Assembly (NCBI GenBank): GCA_964436865.1
Contig: CAYTFK010000049.1
Location: 1 to 29,599 of the forward strand
DNA: 29,599 nt
Direction of reading: 5' to 3'
From: JAXGPP01 sp964436865
GTDB lineage: Bacteria > Planctomycetota > Planctomycetia > Pirellulales > Thermoguttaceae
Part shown: positions 7,627 to 19,486 of the stretch, piece after piece
Layout of the letters: every line of letters starts with the position of its first letter
How positions within the stretch are numbered: position 1 is the stretch's first letter
The notes under the pieces: generated by a model
Told to the model about the DNA's origin: nothing
Database searches by the model: none
What the model saw: the letters and a program-made list of their open reading frames with translations, nothing else
Translations under genes and position numbers: made by a program

Positions 7627-9705
7627 TTACCTGGGCCGCACGAGCACCCCGTCGTAGCCGCCCGGGATGATCGCCTGCCTGGAAAGCTCCTTGACGACGC
7701 CGGGGTTGCCCTCGATCTCAAGCGACCAGCGCAGGCGGGGATGCTCGGGGTCGGCGATATCGACGGCGACGATCCGGCCTCGCCAGCGTTGCGCCAGGTA
7801 GAGCGTATCGCCGAACACGGAAGGTTTTCCGCGAAGGTCCACGCCCGGCAGGCGGACAACGTCGCGGTCGGCGATCTCGGTCTGACCCGGGTCAAGCAGC
7901 GAGTATCCGCCGTTGCCGACCACGAGCAACCTTTCGCCGCAGACAGCCGCACCGTTGCCGAGATCCATCCGCCTCGGCACCGACCAGCCCGAAAACCGCG
8001 GACCAGCAGGGCCTTGCAGGTCGAAGACGAACAAGCCCGAGACGTGCCACAGGCAGCCGAAGCGGCCGTCGGGCAGAAAACCATGGCTGAAGGGCGTGCG
8101 GTAGAAGAGCCCGGTGTGGACATCGCTGAGCACGCGCCGCGGTTGGCTGGGGGTGCGGATGTCGAGGATCTCCAGCACGTTTGGCCCGGCGTGGACAATC
8201 GCATACTGCTTGTCCGGTGAGATCCGGATCTGCCCGATACCGCCGGCGCTGCTCTGGTAGCGGCCGAGCAACTCGGCGCCGTCGTTCCCGACGCGCCACA
8301 GCGACAGCCCCGCCGTGCCTTCGCCGAGGGCGACGAGGTCGTCGCGAATGTCGACGCTGAACGCGACGCCTTCCGTCGCCGCGACCTGCTTCCCGCTGTT
8401 GCCATCGCCAAGCCGCACCCGATGCAACCCACCCGTTCCCGCAGCGACCCAGATCTCGCCGGAAGCTTCGTCTACTGCCACATCGTGGACCTGCCCCTCG
8501 GGGCGATAGGCGACGAACGCAGGCGGCTCGATCGCCGCAGGGGATGAGTCGACGAACGTGCCGCGTTCAAGTGCGCGTGCCGGAACAGGCTCAATGCCTG
8601 GCAGAGCCAGCGTGTGGAGTCCCGTGCGTGCTCCCGCCACGTAGATCGTGTCCCGACCGATGGCAAACCCGCCCACGGCATCGGGCAGTTTCTCGCTGCC
8701 GGCGGCCGGCAAGCGATGATAGCCCGCCGCAACTGGGTGCGCAGGATCGCGGATGTCGAATACATAGAGGCCGTTGTGGGTGTCGCCGACTACGGCGAAG
8801 TCGCCCGACACCTGCACGTCCCACATATCGAGGCCCAGGCTGTAGAGCCGCGGCAGCTTGGTCCGCGCGACGAGCCGGGGCTCCTTCGGATCGCTCACGT
8901 CGAAGATCTCCAGGCCGTGGCCCCTGCCATATTCGGCATCGCCGGGATCGCGCTGCCGCATCGCGCGGCTGTGGTGGCCCGTGGCGGCAAAGCACAGGTT
9001 TTCGCGGACGAAGACACCGTCGCCAAAACCGTCCAAGGGCAATCGCGAGACCAACGCGGGTCGCCAAGGGTTCCGCACGTCGCATACCACGACCTCGCGC
9101 GGCGCCCAATCGCCGATGTAGGCCAATCCGTCGTGGTAGTACACCGACTGGGCTTCACCCGTGCGGAAGGTGCTCATATGGCGCGGGCGCCGCGGGTCGG
9201 AGATATCGATCAACTCCAGGCCGTACTGGCGGCAGGCTACCATGGCCAGGCTCGGACCCAGGGCAATTCCGGTCGCCAACTCGATGGTGTCGTAGTGGCT
9301 CAATAGCAAAGGCTGAGCCGGGTCGGTAATATCGACGAGCCACAGTCCGTCCTCGCGCGAGGTGATCGCCGCCAGGTCGCCGGCGATCTCGATCTGCCGG
9401 GTATTGCCGAGCCCCTGAAGTTCGCCGATCGGTGTCGAGGCCAGTTCCCCATCCGTCCGGAACGTGCACAGCCGGCCGCGCGAAAGAACGTAGATCCAGC
9501 CGTCATTGCACGCCACATCCATTGCCCCCTGGGTGAGGATCGCCGATCCCTTCACGGCAAGCGGGGGGCCGAATCGTCCGGCAATCGCTTCAGAGTCCTC
9601 GTGGACCGTCGCGTCAGACGATGGACGAACGGGTTGCTGGGCGCTCGTTTGCGCGAAGGCGAAAAACATAATGGCAATTGACAAAATCCAGTTCAGCATC
9701 GGCAT
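7627..9705 (-). CDS. secreted LVIVD-repeat beta-propeller protein
   Basis: 692 residues with a Sec signal (MPMLNWILSIAIMFFAFAQTSAQ). At least seven LVIVD-type repeats are visible, each of the form (hydrophobic)-D-I-x-D/N-P-x-x-P: LVDITDPAQP, LIDISDPRRP, VCDVRNPWRP, IFDVSDPKEP, VFDIRDPAHP, ILDIRTPSQP and VAVDIADPEHP. These repeats are thought to form propellers at bacterial surfaces; their biochemical role is unknown. There are no catalytic motifs. GGGGA precedes the ATG by about 10 nt; a second ATG two codons in (9699) is an alternative. The membrane-protein gene upstream stops only 3 bp before this start, so the two are almost certainly co-transcribed and translationally coupled. Confidence 0.85.
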   Translation of the reverse strand: MPMLNWILSIAIMFFAFAQTSAQQPVRPSSDATVHEDSEAIAGRFGPPLAVKGSAILTQGAMDVACNDGWIYVLSRGRLCTFRTDGELASTPIGELQGLGNTRQIEIAGDLAAITSREDGLWLVDITDPAQPLLLSHYDTIELATGIALGPSLAMVACRQYGLELIDISDPRRPRHMSTFRTGEAQSVYYHDGLAYIGDWAPREVVVCDVRNPWRPALVSRLPLDGFGDGVFVRENLCFAATGHHSRAMRQRDPGDAEYGRGHGLEIFDVSDPKEPRLVARTKLPRLYSLGLDMWDVQVSGDFAVVGDTHNGLYVFDIRDPAHPVAAGYHRLPAAGSEKLPDAVGGFAIGRDTIYVAGARTGLHTLALPGIEPVPARALERGTFVDSSPAAIEPPAFVAYRPEGQVHDVAVDEASGEIWVAAGTGGLHRVRLGDGNSGKQVAATEGVAFSVDIRDDLVALGEGTAGLSLWRVGNDGAELLGRYQSSAGGIGQIRISPDKQYAIVHAGPNVLEILDIRTPSQPRRVLSDVHTGLFYRTPFSHGFLPDGRFGCLWHVSGLFVFDLQGPAGPRFSGWSVPRRMDLGNGAAVCGERLLVVGNGGYSLLDPGQTEIADRDVVRLPGVDLRGKPSVFGDTLYLAQRWRGRIVAVDIADPEHPRLRWSLEIEGNPGVVKELSRQAIIPGGYDGVLVRPR

Positions 9706-9708
9706 GAT

Positions 9709-10326
9709 TCATTTCCCCGTGAAGTCCTTATGGCACCGGCGTCTCGCCTCATCCTCAGTCTCTCCCGCATGGTCCAGCAACGGCACCCCAATCAGCACGG
9801 CCAGTTCCGTCCCCATCTGCCTGAGCGCGGCAAGATCGCCGTTGTCGAGCAGATTGGCTCGACCCTCCTGCGATACACCGGGCGCGAGCACCAGGTTAAG
9901 CTGGTACGAGTCCCAATCGAAGTGCTTCACCGGGCCGCAAAGCTGGAGTGCGGTGACATTGTCCATCGACAAGGTGGGGCGTTTGGAGAATCGCCAGCCG
10001 CTCAGCGCGATGGTCCGCTGCTTGCGATCAAAGCGGGCCCGGGTCCATAGGGGAGCGACCAATGAAAGGACGATGATCCATCCAAGCGCGCCTGCCAGAA
10101 AGATGGCCGCCACCCATAGCCGAGTGGGGCCCGGCGTCTCGAAAAGCCGGCAGATGGCGAAAACCACCGCTCCCAGCACGGCAAATACGGCTCCTCCGCC
10201 AAGGATCGCCCGGGCATCGTATCGCGGCTCCAGAACCATGGCGCCGTCGCCGACTCGCCGCAGGCGATGGTCGTTATTCTCCGATGCCAAGGGCGTCGAC
10301 AGAGGTTCGTGCGAGATCGGTTCCAT
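9709..10326 (-). CDS. hypothetical membrane protein with two transmembrane segments
   Basis: 205 residues, no family recognised. Two hydrophobic segments lie at about residues 42-60 (ILGGGAVFAVLGAVVFAICR) and 68-92, joined by a short polar turn. A polar N-terminus of about 35 residues precedes them and a soluble tail of about 110 residues follows. The tail begins ARFDRKQRTIALSGWRFSKR, a layout common in small membrane proteins with a PH-like C-terminal domain; this is only a structural analogy. The ATG has a weak GA-rich ribosome site. Its stop is 3 bp from the start of the LVIVD gene downstream, indicating one transcript and possibly a membrane anchor or partner for that propeller. Confidence 0.7.
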   Translation of the reverse strand: MEPISHEPLSTPLASENNDHRLRRVGDGAMVLEPRYDARAILGGGAVFAVLGAVVFAICRLFETPGPTRLWVAAIFLAGALGWIIVLSLVAPLWTRARFDRKQRTIALSGWRFSKRPTLSMDNVTALQLCGPVKHFDWDSYQLNLVLAPGVSQEGRANLLDNGDLAALRQMGTELAVLIGVPLLDHAGETEDEARRRCHKDFTGK

Positions 10327-10595
10327 GCTCGCTCGTCTTGATCAATACGGGATGGCGGCCGAGTTGCCGGACCGCAGGGCGCGATTATATCGCCCCAACT
10401 GCGACGCCGCCACGAACCCCGCTCGTGATCGGCCCCCGCAGGACAGCGTGTGGCAGTCAGGTAGATTTGGCCGGAACCGCGTGCTAACCTATTGGTGCTT
10501 GCCTGGAACCTGATCCCGGAGCAAGAGTGCGCAGGTTCTGATCAATCTCGTGCAGCGTTTGGCCTTGTGTAGTGGCCGGCATGGAGCATTTTCCT
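10327..10595. other. divergent intergenic region
   Basis: This stretch separates the minus-strand membrane-protein gene from the plus-strand PD40 propeller gene and should hold both promoters. I find no gene in it. GCGATTATATCGC at 10381-10393 is a short interrupted palindrome. TTGGCC (10467-10472), a 17-bp gap and TATTGG (10490-10495) make only a poor sigma-70-like match. A GTG at 10572 and an ATG at 10581 are in frame with the downstream gene but lack good ribosome sites. Confidence 0.4.
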
Positions 10596-11894
10596 ATGAA
10601 TTACTCGAACACTGACCAGCCTTCGCTTGATCGCCGCACCATGCTCAAGGCCCTGGCCGCCGGCGCGGCGGGGATCGGCTTGGGGGGCAATACCCGGCGG
10701 GCCCTGTCGCAGGATCCGTCGCTGCCCGAGCCGCAAGCCCTTACCACAGGCCCGAAGTGCCACTGGTTCGGCTACTACGACAAGCTCCAGTTCGATCCCA
10801 GCGGCAGACGTGTCTTGTGCATGGAGGTTGACTTCGAGCACCGTTCGCCCCAGCCCGACGACGAGATTGCCCTCGGCATGATCGACCTCGGCGCCGATCG
10901 GCGCTGGACCGAGTTGGGACGATCGCGGGCCTGGTGCTGGCAGCAGGGCTGCATGCTTCAGTGGCTCCCCGGCTCCACGAGCGAAGTCATCTGGAACGAC
11001 CGCCAGGGAAGCGAGTACGTGAGCCATATTCTCAACGTCGACACCGGCCGGCGGCGAACGCTGCCCCATCCAGTTTACGCGGTGAGCCCCGACGGCGCCT
11101 GGGCCGTCGCCCCCAGCTTCAGCCGGCTGGCCGACGTCCGGCCCGGCTATGGCTACGCCGGCGTGCCCGATCCCTTCCGCGATGAAGCGGCGCCCGAGGA
11201 AACCGGTATCTTTCGCGTCGACTTGCGGACGGGTAGCCAGGATCTCATCATCAGCCTGGCCGACGTGGCGAAGATCCCGTACGAGGGCGGCGAGTACGGC
11301 GAGACGAAGCATTGGTTCAACCATCTGCTGGTCAACCCCGACGGCTCGCGGTTCGTGTTCCTGCACCGCTGGCAGGTGGGCAATGGAAGGCGCAGCCGGA
11401 TGCTGAGCGCCAAGCCCGACGGTTCTGACCTCCGCGTGCTCATCGGCACTGGCTGGGTCTCGCACTTCATTTGGCGCGATCCGGCGCACATGCTCGCCTT
11501 TTCAAAGACTTCGCACGACGCCCAGGACTGGGGCTTCTTTCTCTGGGAAGACAGGCCCGGCGGCACAGTCGACGAGATCGGCCGAGGGATCATGACCGGC
11601 GACGGCCACTGCACCTATCTGCCGGGCAATCGCTGGATCGTCAACGACACTTACCCCGACAAGCAGCGCAAGCAGCGTCTCTATCTCTTCGACACGGTCG
11701 AGAACCGCCGCATTGAGCTGGGCGGTTTCTTCCAGTCGCCGACCTACTGGGAAGGATCGCCGCACCACGAGTGGCGCGTCGACCTGCACCCGCGCCATAG
11801 CCCTGACGGCCGCCTGCTCACGATCGACTCGCCCTGGGCCGGCAACGGGCGCCAATTGTACCTGCTCGACATCGGATCGATCATCGGCGCGTAA
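10596..11894 (+). CDS. Tat-exported PD40/TolB-like beta-propeller, oligogalacturonate-lyase-like
   Basis: 432 residues from the ATG at 10596. This start is chosen over the in-frame GTG (10572) and ATG (10581) because GGAG lies 9 nt before it. LDRRTMLKALAAGAAGIGLG (11-30) is a Tat signal. The body is a WD40-like/PD40 propeller with blade motifs such as LQFDPSGRRVLCMEVD, YAVSPDGAWAV, LLVNPDGSRFVFLH and LHPRHSPDGRLLTID. The early TGPKCHWFGYYDK and the conserved His residues (KHWFNH, GHCTY, HHEW) recall the seven-bladed oligogalacturonate lyase fold, whose His/Gln cluster binds Mn2+. Pectate-type lyase activity is a hypothesis; it may be a non-enzymatic propeller. It converges on the sulfatase with only 17 bp between stop codons. 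Confidence 0.82.
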   Translation: MNYSNTDQPSLDRRTMLKALAAGAAGIGLGGNTRRALSQDPSLPEPQALTTGPKCHWFGYYDKLQFDPSGRRVLCMEVDFEHRSPQPDDEIALGMIDLGADRRWTELGRSRAWCWQQGCMLQWLPGSTSEVIWNDRQGSEYVSHILNVDTGRRRTLPHPVYAVSPDGAWAVAPSFSRLADVRPGYGYAGVPDPFRDEAAPEETGIFRVDLRTGSQDLIISLADVAKIPYEGGEYGETKHWFNHLLVNPDGSRFVFLHRWQVGNGRRSRMLSAKPDGSDLRVLIGTGWVSHFIWRDPAHMLAFSKTSHDAQDWGFFLWEDRPGGTVDEIGRGIMTGDGHCTYLPGNRWIVNDTYPDKQRKQRLYLFDTVENRRIELGGFFQSPTYWEGSPHHEWRVDLHPRHSPDGRLLTIDSPWAGNGRQLYLLDIGSIIGA

Positions 11895-11906
11895 AGCACC
11901 GACCCT

Positions 11907-11918
11907 CCGCTTCAGCGG
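11907..11918. terminator. weak hairpin between converging genes
   Basis: CCGCT (11907-11911) and AGCGG (11914-11918) pair around 2 nt and overlap the stop codon of the sulfatase gene. The stem is short and there is no T-tract on either strand, so terminator function is doubtful. Confidence 0.25.
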
Positions 11919-13351
11919 GAAAACTCCGGCAGCGGATCCTTCAACTCCGCGTTCCACCGCTCCCAGGACGCCCGCAGGTCGCGGACCCGCTCGGGATGCT
12001 CGGCGGCGAGGTTCTTCGCCTCGCCGACGTCATCGGCCAGGTTGTAGAGCCCCACCGGTTCCAGGTCGTTCTTCACCAGCTTCCAGTCGCCCTGGCGGAT
12101 CGCCCAGCGATACCGTGCCGGTTGATTGGGCGGGAAACGGAATCGCCAGTAGAGCGTCTCGTGTGGCGCGCCGGCTTTCTGGCCGGTGAGATACGGCAGG
12201 AGATTCGCCCCGTCGAGCTTCCACTCGGGCTTCGGCTCCACGCCCGCCACTGCCAGCGCGGTCGGCAGGATGTCGAGGCTGATCACCGGCTGGTCATAAG
12301 TCGCGCCCGCCGGGATGCGGCCCTTCCACTGGACCATGAACGGAACGCGGATGCCGCCCTCGAGCAGATCTCCTTTCACGCCTCGGCAGGGCGTATTGAG
12401 CGACGTGTTCTGCCCGTAGTCGAACGGGGCATTCGGCGCGGTCCGCGGCTTGCCGGTCGGTCCGCCGTTATCGCTCAGGAAGAAGACGAGTGTGTCTTCT
12501 TCCAACTTCACGTCGCGCAGCTTCGCCATTAGCCGCCCGACATTCTCATCGAGCGACGCCATCATCCCCAGAAACGTGCGGCGGTGCAGGTCGGCCACAT
12601 GCGCATACTCGGCCAGGTGCTTCGGCTTGGCCTGCATCGGCCAGTGCGGCGGCACGTACGCCAGGTAGAGAAAGAAGGGCTCGCTCCGGTGGCGCTCGAT
12701 GAACGCGATCGCCTCGTCGGTGAAGGCATCGGTCGAGTACTTCCGTATCTCGACCGCATCCGCGCCACGGAACATGCCCGGCAGCGTGCCGGTCTTCGGG
12801 TTGACGAACAGCACGCCGCCATTGGGATTCCACAGCGATTCGTCGAAGCCGCGGTTGTAAGGTCGCATCGGCTCCGACTGGCCAAGATGCCACTTGCCGA
12901 CCATGCCGGTCTTGTAACCGGCCGCGCGGAGGCGGTCGGCGATCGTCGCCTCGTCCACCGGCAATCCGGCCCCTACGGCCTTCGCGGTCCAGTTGGTCTC
13001 GAAACCGAACCGATTCTGATACCTTCCGGTGATCAAGCCAGCGCGCGACGGGCAGCACTGCGGCGCCGAAACATAGCCGGCGGTGAAACGCACCCCGTTG
13101 GCGGCGATGGAATCAATATTCGGCGACCGCACTTCAGTCGATCCCTGGCAGCCCAGATCAGCATAGCCGAGATCGTCGGCGAGAATAACCACGATATTCG
13201 GCCGGTCGCGTCCGGCGGCCGCCTCTGCCGACAATGCGGTGGCAGCCGGCAAGACAAGTGCGCAGCAGGTGAGTGCAATCGCGCCGATATTGCTCAACAG
13301 CCGCGCCCGCGGCAGCCACAGTGATCGATCCTGGCCGAATAAATGTCGCAT
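11912..13351 (-). CDS. secreted FGly-dependent sulfatase (S1 family)
   Basis: Arylsulfatase-type enzyme of 479 residues that should cleave sulfate esters from a glycan in the periplasm or outside. The start at 13351 is chosen because GAGGTAC precedes it and a signal peptide follows (hydrophobic core about residues 21-40, ending ATALSAEAAA); the open frame upstream to 13534 looks non-coding. Metal-binding DD is at 59-60 (ILADDLGYADL). The modification motif C99-C-P-S-R103, followed by AGLITGR, places formylglycine at C99. GKWHLG and SDNGG follow, as in other sulfatases. C-terminal LYNLADDVGEAKNLAAEHPE is the usual end of the family. Anaerobic (anSME) or FGE maturation would be needed; neither gene is in this window. 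It diverges from the heparinase-like lyase gene. Confidence 0.93.
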   Translation of the reverse strand: MRHLFGQDRSLWLPRARLLSNIGAIALTCCALVLPAATALSAEAAAGRDRPNIVVILADDLGYADLGCQGSTEVRSPNIDSIAANGVRFTAGYVSAPQCCPSRAGLITGRYQNRFGFETNWTAKAVGAGLPVDEATIADRLRAAGYKTGMVGKWHLGQSEPMRPYNRGFDESLWNPNGGVLFVNPKTGTLPGMFRGADAVEIRKYSTDAFTDEAIAFIERHRSEPFFLYLAYVPPHWPMQAKPKHLAEYAHVADLHRRTFLGMMASLDENVGRLMAKLRDVKLEEDTLVFFLSDNGGPTGKPRTAPNAPFDYGQNTSLNTPCRGVKGDLLEGGIRVPFMVQWKGRIPAGATYDQPVISLDILPTALAVAGVEPKPEWKLDGANLLPYLTGQKAGAPHETLYWRFRFPPNQPARYRWAIRQGDWKLVKNDLEPVGLYNLADDVGEAKNLAAEHPERVRDLRASWERWNAELKDPLPEFSR

Positions 13352-13610
13352 CGGAGTACCTCGCTCGAACTTGCCTTCCCTCCGCAGTGGTGGTCTTGGG
13401 GCTCCAGTATCCGCGCTCGGCGACCGCGGGTCAACGCGCAGCCGGCGAGAAGGGCGGACGATAGGCCACAGGGTCAGTTGCCAGTCGGGCGTGCGGCGTG
13501 TAATCAGGTTTTGCCAACCGACCGTCCGCCGCAATGCACTTCACTTGGAGCGATCTGGGCTGCTACCATGATGGAAAACAGCCGTCAATCGGCTCCTCCA
13601 GGAGAAGCAA
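13352..13610. other. divergent intergenic region, sulfatase/lyase promoters
   Basis: No gene seen. It should hold the promoters of the sulfatase (minus) and of the heparinase-like lyase (plus). The minus frame stays open to 13534 but its Arg/Pro-rich translation lacks family similarity. CCAGGAG at 13598-13604 is the ribosome site of the lyase gene. I see no clear operator palindrome or strong sigma-70 promoter. Confidence 0.4.
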
Positions 13611-15506
13611 ATGATGCTCAACCGCCGGCTACTTGCCTTATCGTTCATCGTCTTTGCCGCCAATTCTGCGCTCGCCACCGATCTCTTCCCGCCAGTGGCG
13701 GAGATTAAGACCGATCGGCCGCGGCTGTTGCTAAGACCGGAAGCAACGGAGCTTGCCGTTCCACTTGCCCAACTGCGGTCGAGCGCAGAGGACCGCGACG
13801 CCCGGCCGATCCTTGACCAGCTTCGCGGTCTGGACCATGCCGCGGCCCAGGCGATGGTGTGGCTGGCGACCGGCGACCGATCAGCGGCCGAAAAGGCGAT
13901 TGCCAGACTGCGCGGCTACCGCCATCCGGAAAGCTTCGATACCTTCCACATCTACTTGCGATTGACTGAGTTTGCCCTGGCCTACGATTGGCTCTGCGGC
14001 TATGAGGGTTTCACCGGCGACGTCCGGGCGGAAATTCGGTCCCGCGTGCGACCATTGGTCGAAGCCGGATTGAAGCAAACCGACGATCACATCTTTCACA
14101 ACTACATCTGGATGTCGGCTGGCGGAACCGCCTTGTGGGCTTTGGCGACTGCTGGCGAGGACGACGCATCGGATCAGTTGTACGCGCGAATTGCCGGCCG
14201 CATGAACGGCGGGTTGTTCCCCGCGATGGAGTATCTCAACGGCTTGCCCTGCGAGCCGATGGGCTACTGGGCCCTGTACGATTTCACGCCCGCGGCCCTG
14301 ACCGTGCTGGGCATCCAGAGTGCCTTTGAGTACGACGCGGTCGACGCCATCCGCCGGGAGCATGGCAACTGGCTCGAGCGCCATTTCGAGAACCTCATTC
14401 ATAGCACGCTGCCCGACATGCGGTACATTCCCTGGGGCGATCTGCAGTCGGGCCCCAACGGCGGCGTGACCATGAGCATGGCGGGCACGATCGAGGCGAT
14501 GACCTGGGCCCTTGACTCGCCCGAGGGGGCGTACTTCAGCCGCTGGCTCGCCGACAAGCGGGGCCCGCGCCGGTTCTACGGCGACACGGCACTGTTCTCT
14601 CTGCTCTACTCCCGCCGCCTCCCCGCCGAATCGGCCGTCCCACCACTCAGCTATCTGGCCGGCGACGAGAAGGGCGGCCATTTCATCGCACGAAGCGGAT
14701 GGGACGACGGCGCGACAATCGTCACCCTCCGATCCACCGATCACTTCGGCGACCATAACCATTACGATCAAGGCTCGCTGGTCATCTATCGCAACGGATT
14801 GCTGGCAGTCGATCCACCCGTCTACCAGCGCGTCCGCGGTCCCCAGCAAGCGACTGAGTACCATAGCACGCTACTTATCGGCGGCCAGACGCAGCGCCCG
14901 GTCCGCGGCCAATGGTTCCGCACGCTCGCCGAGTTTGAAAAGAATCTCACCGCCGGCCGCCGTTTGGAGACGGGCGACATGCCTTTCTACCGGGAATCGG
15001 GTGAGTGGGCGGCGGCAAGCGCCCAGTTCGCCGCGGCCTACGACCCGGAACTCGTCGCAAGCTGCGTGCGGCAGGTACTGTTCGTGCGACCCGGCCGCGT
15101 CGTGGTGGTCGATCAGTTGGCCGCGCCGGCCGGCAAGCAAGTACCGGAGGTCCAGTGGCTCCTGCAGTTCCCGGCAAAGCCCACCGTGGAGGGCAGTCAG
15201 TCGTGGACGGCCAACGGCAAGAGCTGGATCCGTTGCCGTCCGATTCTGCCGGGCGCGACAGTCCCTGAGATCAGCGAGACACCGGTCGCAACCCATTGCG
15301 CCGCCTGCCGCTACGCGCCGGGCGACTCTTCCTGCCTGGTCCATCTCCTGGAGGTGGGCGACGGCGATAGGCCCGTCGAAGCGGCGCCGGTCGAGGCCCG
15401 GCAAACGCCCCGCGGCATCGAGGTTTCGCTCGACGGAGCGAAGTATATTTTCGCCGCCGAAGCGCCGTATGCCGTGACGCGCGCGGAAGCGGCTGGTGAA
15501 CAGTGA
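13611..15506 (+). CDS. secreted heparinase II/III-like polysaccharide lyase
   Basis: 631 residues with a Sec signal (MMLNRRLLALSFIVFAANSA, cleavage near 22). Two ATGs (13611, 13614) follow CCAGGAG. The first ~330 residues look like the helical (alpha/alpha) toroid of heparinase/alginate lyases, with HNYIWMSAGG at 163-172 and YLNGLPCEPMGYW at 208-220. The C-terminal beta-sheet domain starts near 345 and contains the heparinase II/III signature DHFGDHNHYDQGSL (377-390; H382, H384 and D386), then EYHST at 416-420. Such enzymes cleave uronic-acid glycans (heparin, heparan, alginate, ulvan-like) by beta-elimination. With sulfatases on both sides, a sulfated uronate-containing glycan is the likely target, though the exact one is not readable. 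Length suits the family; all domains appear intact. Confidence 0.9.
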   Translation: MMLNRRLLALSFIVFAANSALATDLFPPVAEIKTDRPRLLLRPEATELAVPLAQLRSSAEDRDARPILDQLRGLDHAAAQAMVWLATGDRSAAEKAIARLRGYRHPESFDTFHIYLRLTEFALAYDWLCGYEGFTGDVRAEIRSRVRPLVEAGLKQTDDHIFHNYIWMSAGGTALWALATAGEDDASDQLYARIAGRMNGGLFPAMEYLNGLPCEPMGYWALYDFTPAALTVLGIQSAFEYDAVDAIRREHGNWLERHFENLIHSTLPDMRYIPWGDLQSGPNGGVTMSMAGTIEAMTWALDSPEGAYFSRWLADKRGPRRFYGDTALFSLLYSRRLPAESAVPPLSYLAGDEKGGHFIARSGWDDGATIVTLRSTDHFGDHNHYDQGSLVIYRNGLLAVDPPVYQRVRGPQQATEYHSTLLIGGQTQRPVRGQWFRTLAEFEKNLTAGRRLETGDMPFYRESGEWAAASAQFAAAYDPELVASCVRQVLFVRPGRVVVVDQLAAPAGKQVPEVQWLLQFPAKPTVEGSQSWTANGKSWIRCRPILPGATVPEISETPVATHCAACRYAPGDSSCLVHLLEVGDGDRPVEAAPVEARQTPRGIEVSLDGAKYIFAAEAPYAVTRAEAAGEQ

Positions 15507-15514
15507 CCGTACTC

Positions 15515-15531
15515 ATCACGCTCCGCGTGAT
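15515..15531. terminator. symmetric hairpin between converging genes, probable bidirectional terminator
   Basis: ATCACGC (15515-15521) and GCGTGAT (15525-15531) form a perfect 7-bp stem with loop TCC, 8 bp after the lyase stop and 25 bp from the sulfatase-fusion stop on the other strand. Only a short TTT follows on the plus strand, so termination strength is uncertain. Confidence 0.5.
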
Positions 15532-15556
15532 TTGAATCCCTAACGCGGAGACCGTT

Positions 15557-19219
<3,663 letters not shown>

Positions 19220-19486
19220 GAGCAAAACTCCTGACAAAAACCGCGTTGCGCCCGCGCCACTTTCTCGCCTGATCTTGGACCGACGTTTCCACAGACTACC
19301 GCCCCACCGGGCAGAAGTCGAGCCGACGGGCAAAGGCAGGGGGGATACTTCCCGCCGGTCGGTTGCAGCCGTTTGCCCGGCTCGATAATGTAGCCAACTG
19401 ACGCCGTGCGTCTCAGCCACCCCGGCGCCATTGCGCCGGCCATCATTCGCATCAATGGACGCGGCGTCACCTGAACGGAGAAGACC
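19220..19486. other. divergent intergenic region, candidate promoter at 19384-19389
   Basis: It separates the sulfatase fusion (minus) from the DUF5648-like gene (plus). No gene seen. GATAAT at 19384-19389 is a five-of-six match to a -10 box about 95 bp before the plus-strand ATG, but the best -35 (TTGCAG, 19363-19368) is poor and spaced 15 bp. The minus side holds AGGAG just before the GTG at 19219. The minus frame stays open to 19420, but that stretch is Arg/Ser-rich and sits before a proper signal peptide, so it is left out. Confidence 0.35.

Noticed and set aside
10572..10595. Earlier GTG (10572) and ATG (10581) starts for the PD40 propeller
   Set aside because: Neither has a good ribosome site, whereas ATG 10596 has GGAG at 9 nt and gives a normal-length Tat signal.
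13352..13534. 61-residue N-terminal extension of the sulfatase at 11912
   Set aside because: The extension is Arg/Pro-rich and would bury the signal peptide. The ATG at 13351 has a good ribosome site and the signal peptide right after it.
19220..19420. 67-residue N-terminal extension of the sulfatase fusion
   Set aside because: The first ATG (19420) would place the signal peptide about 85 residues inside. The GTG at 19219 has AGGAG at ideal spacing and leads directly into the signal peptide.
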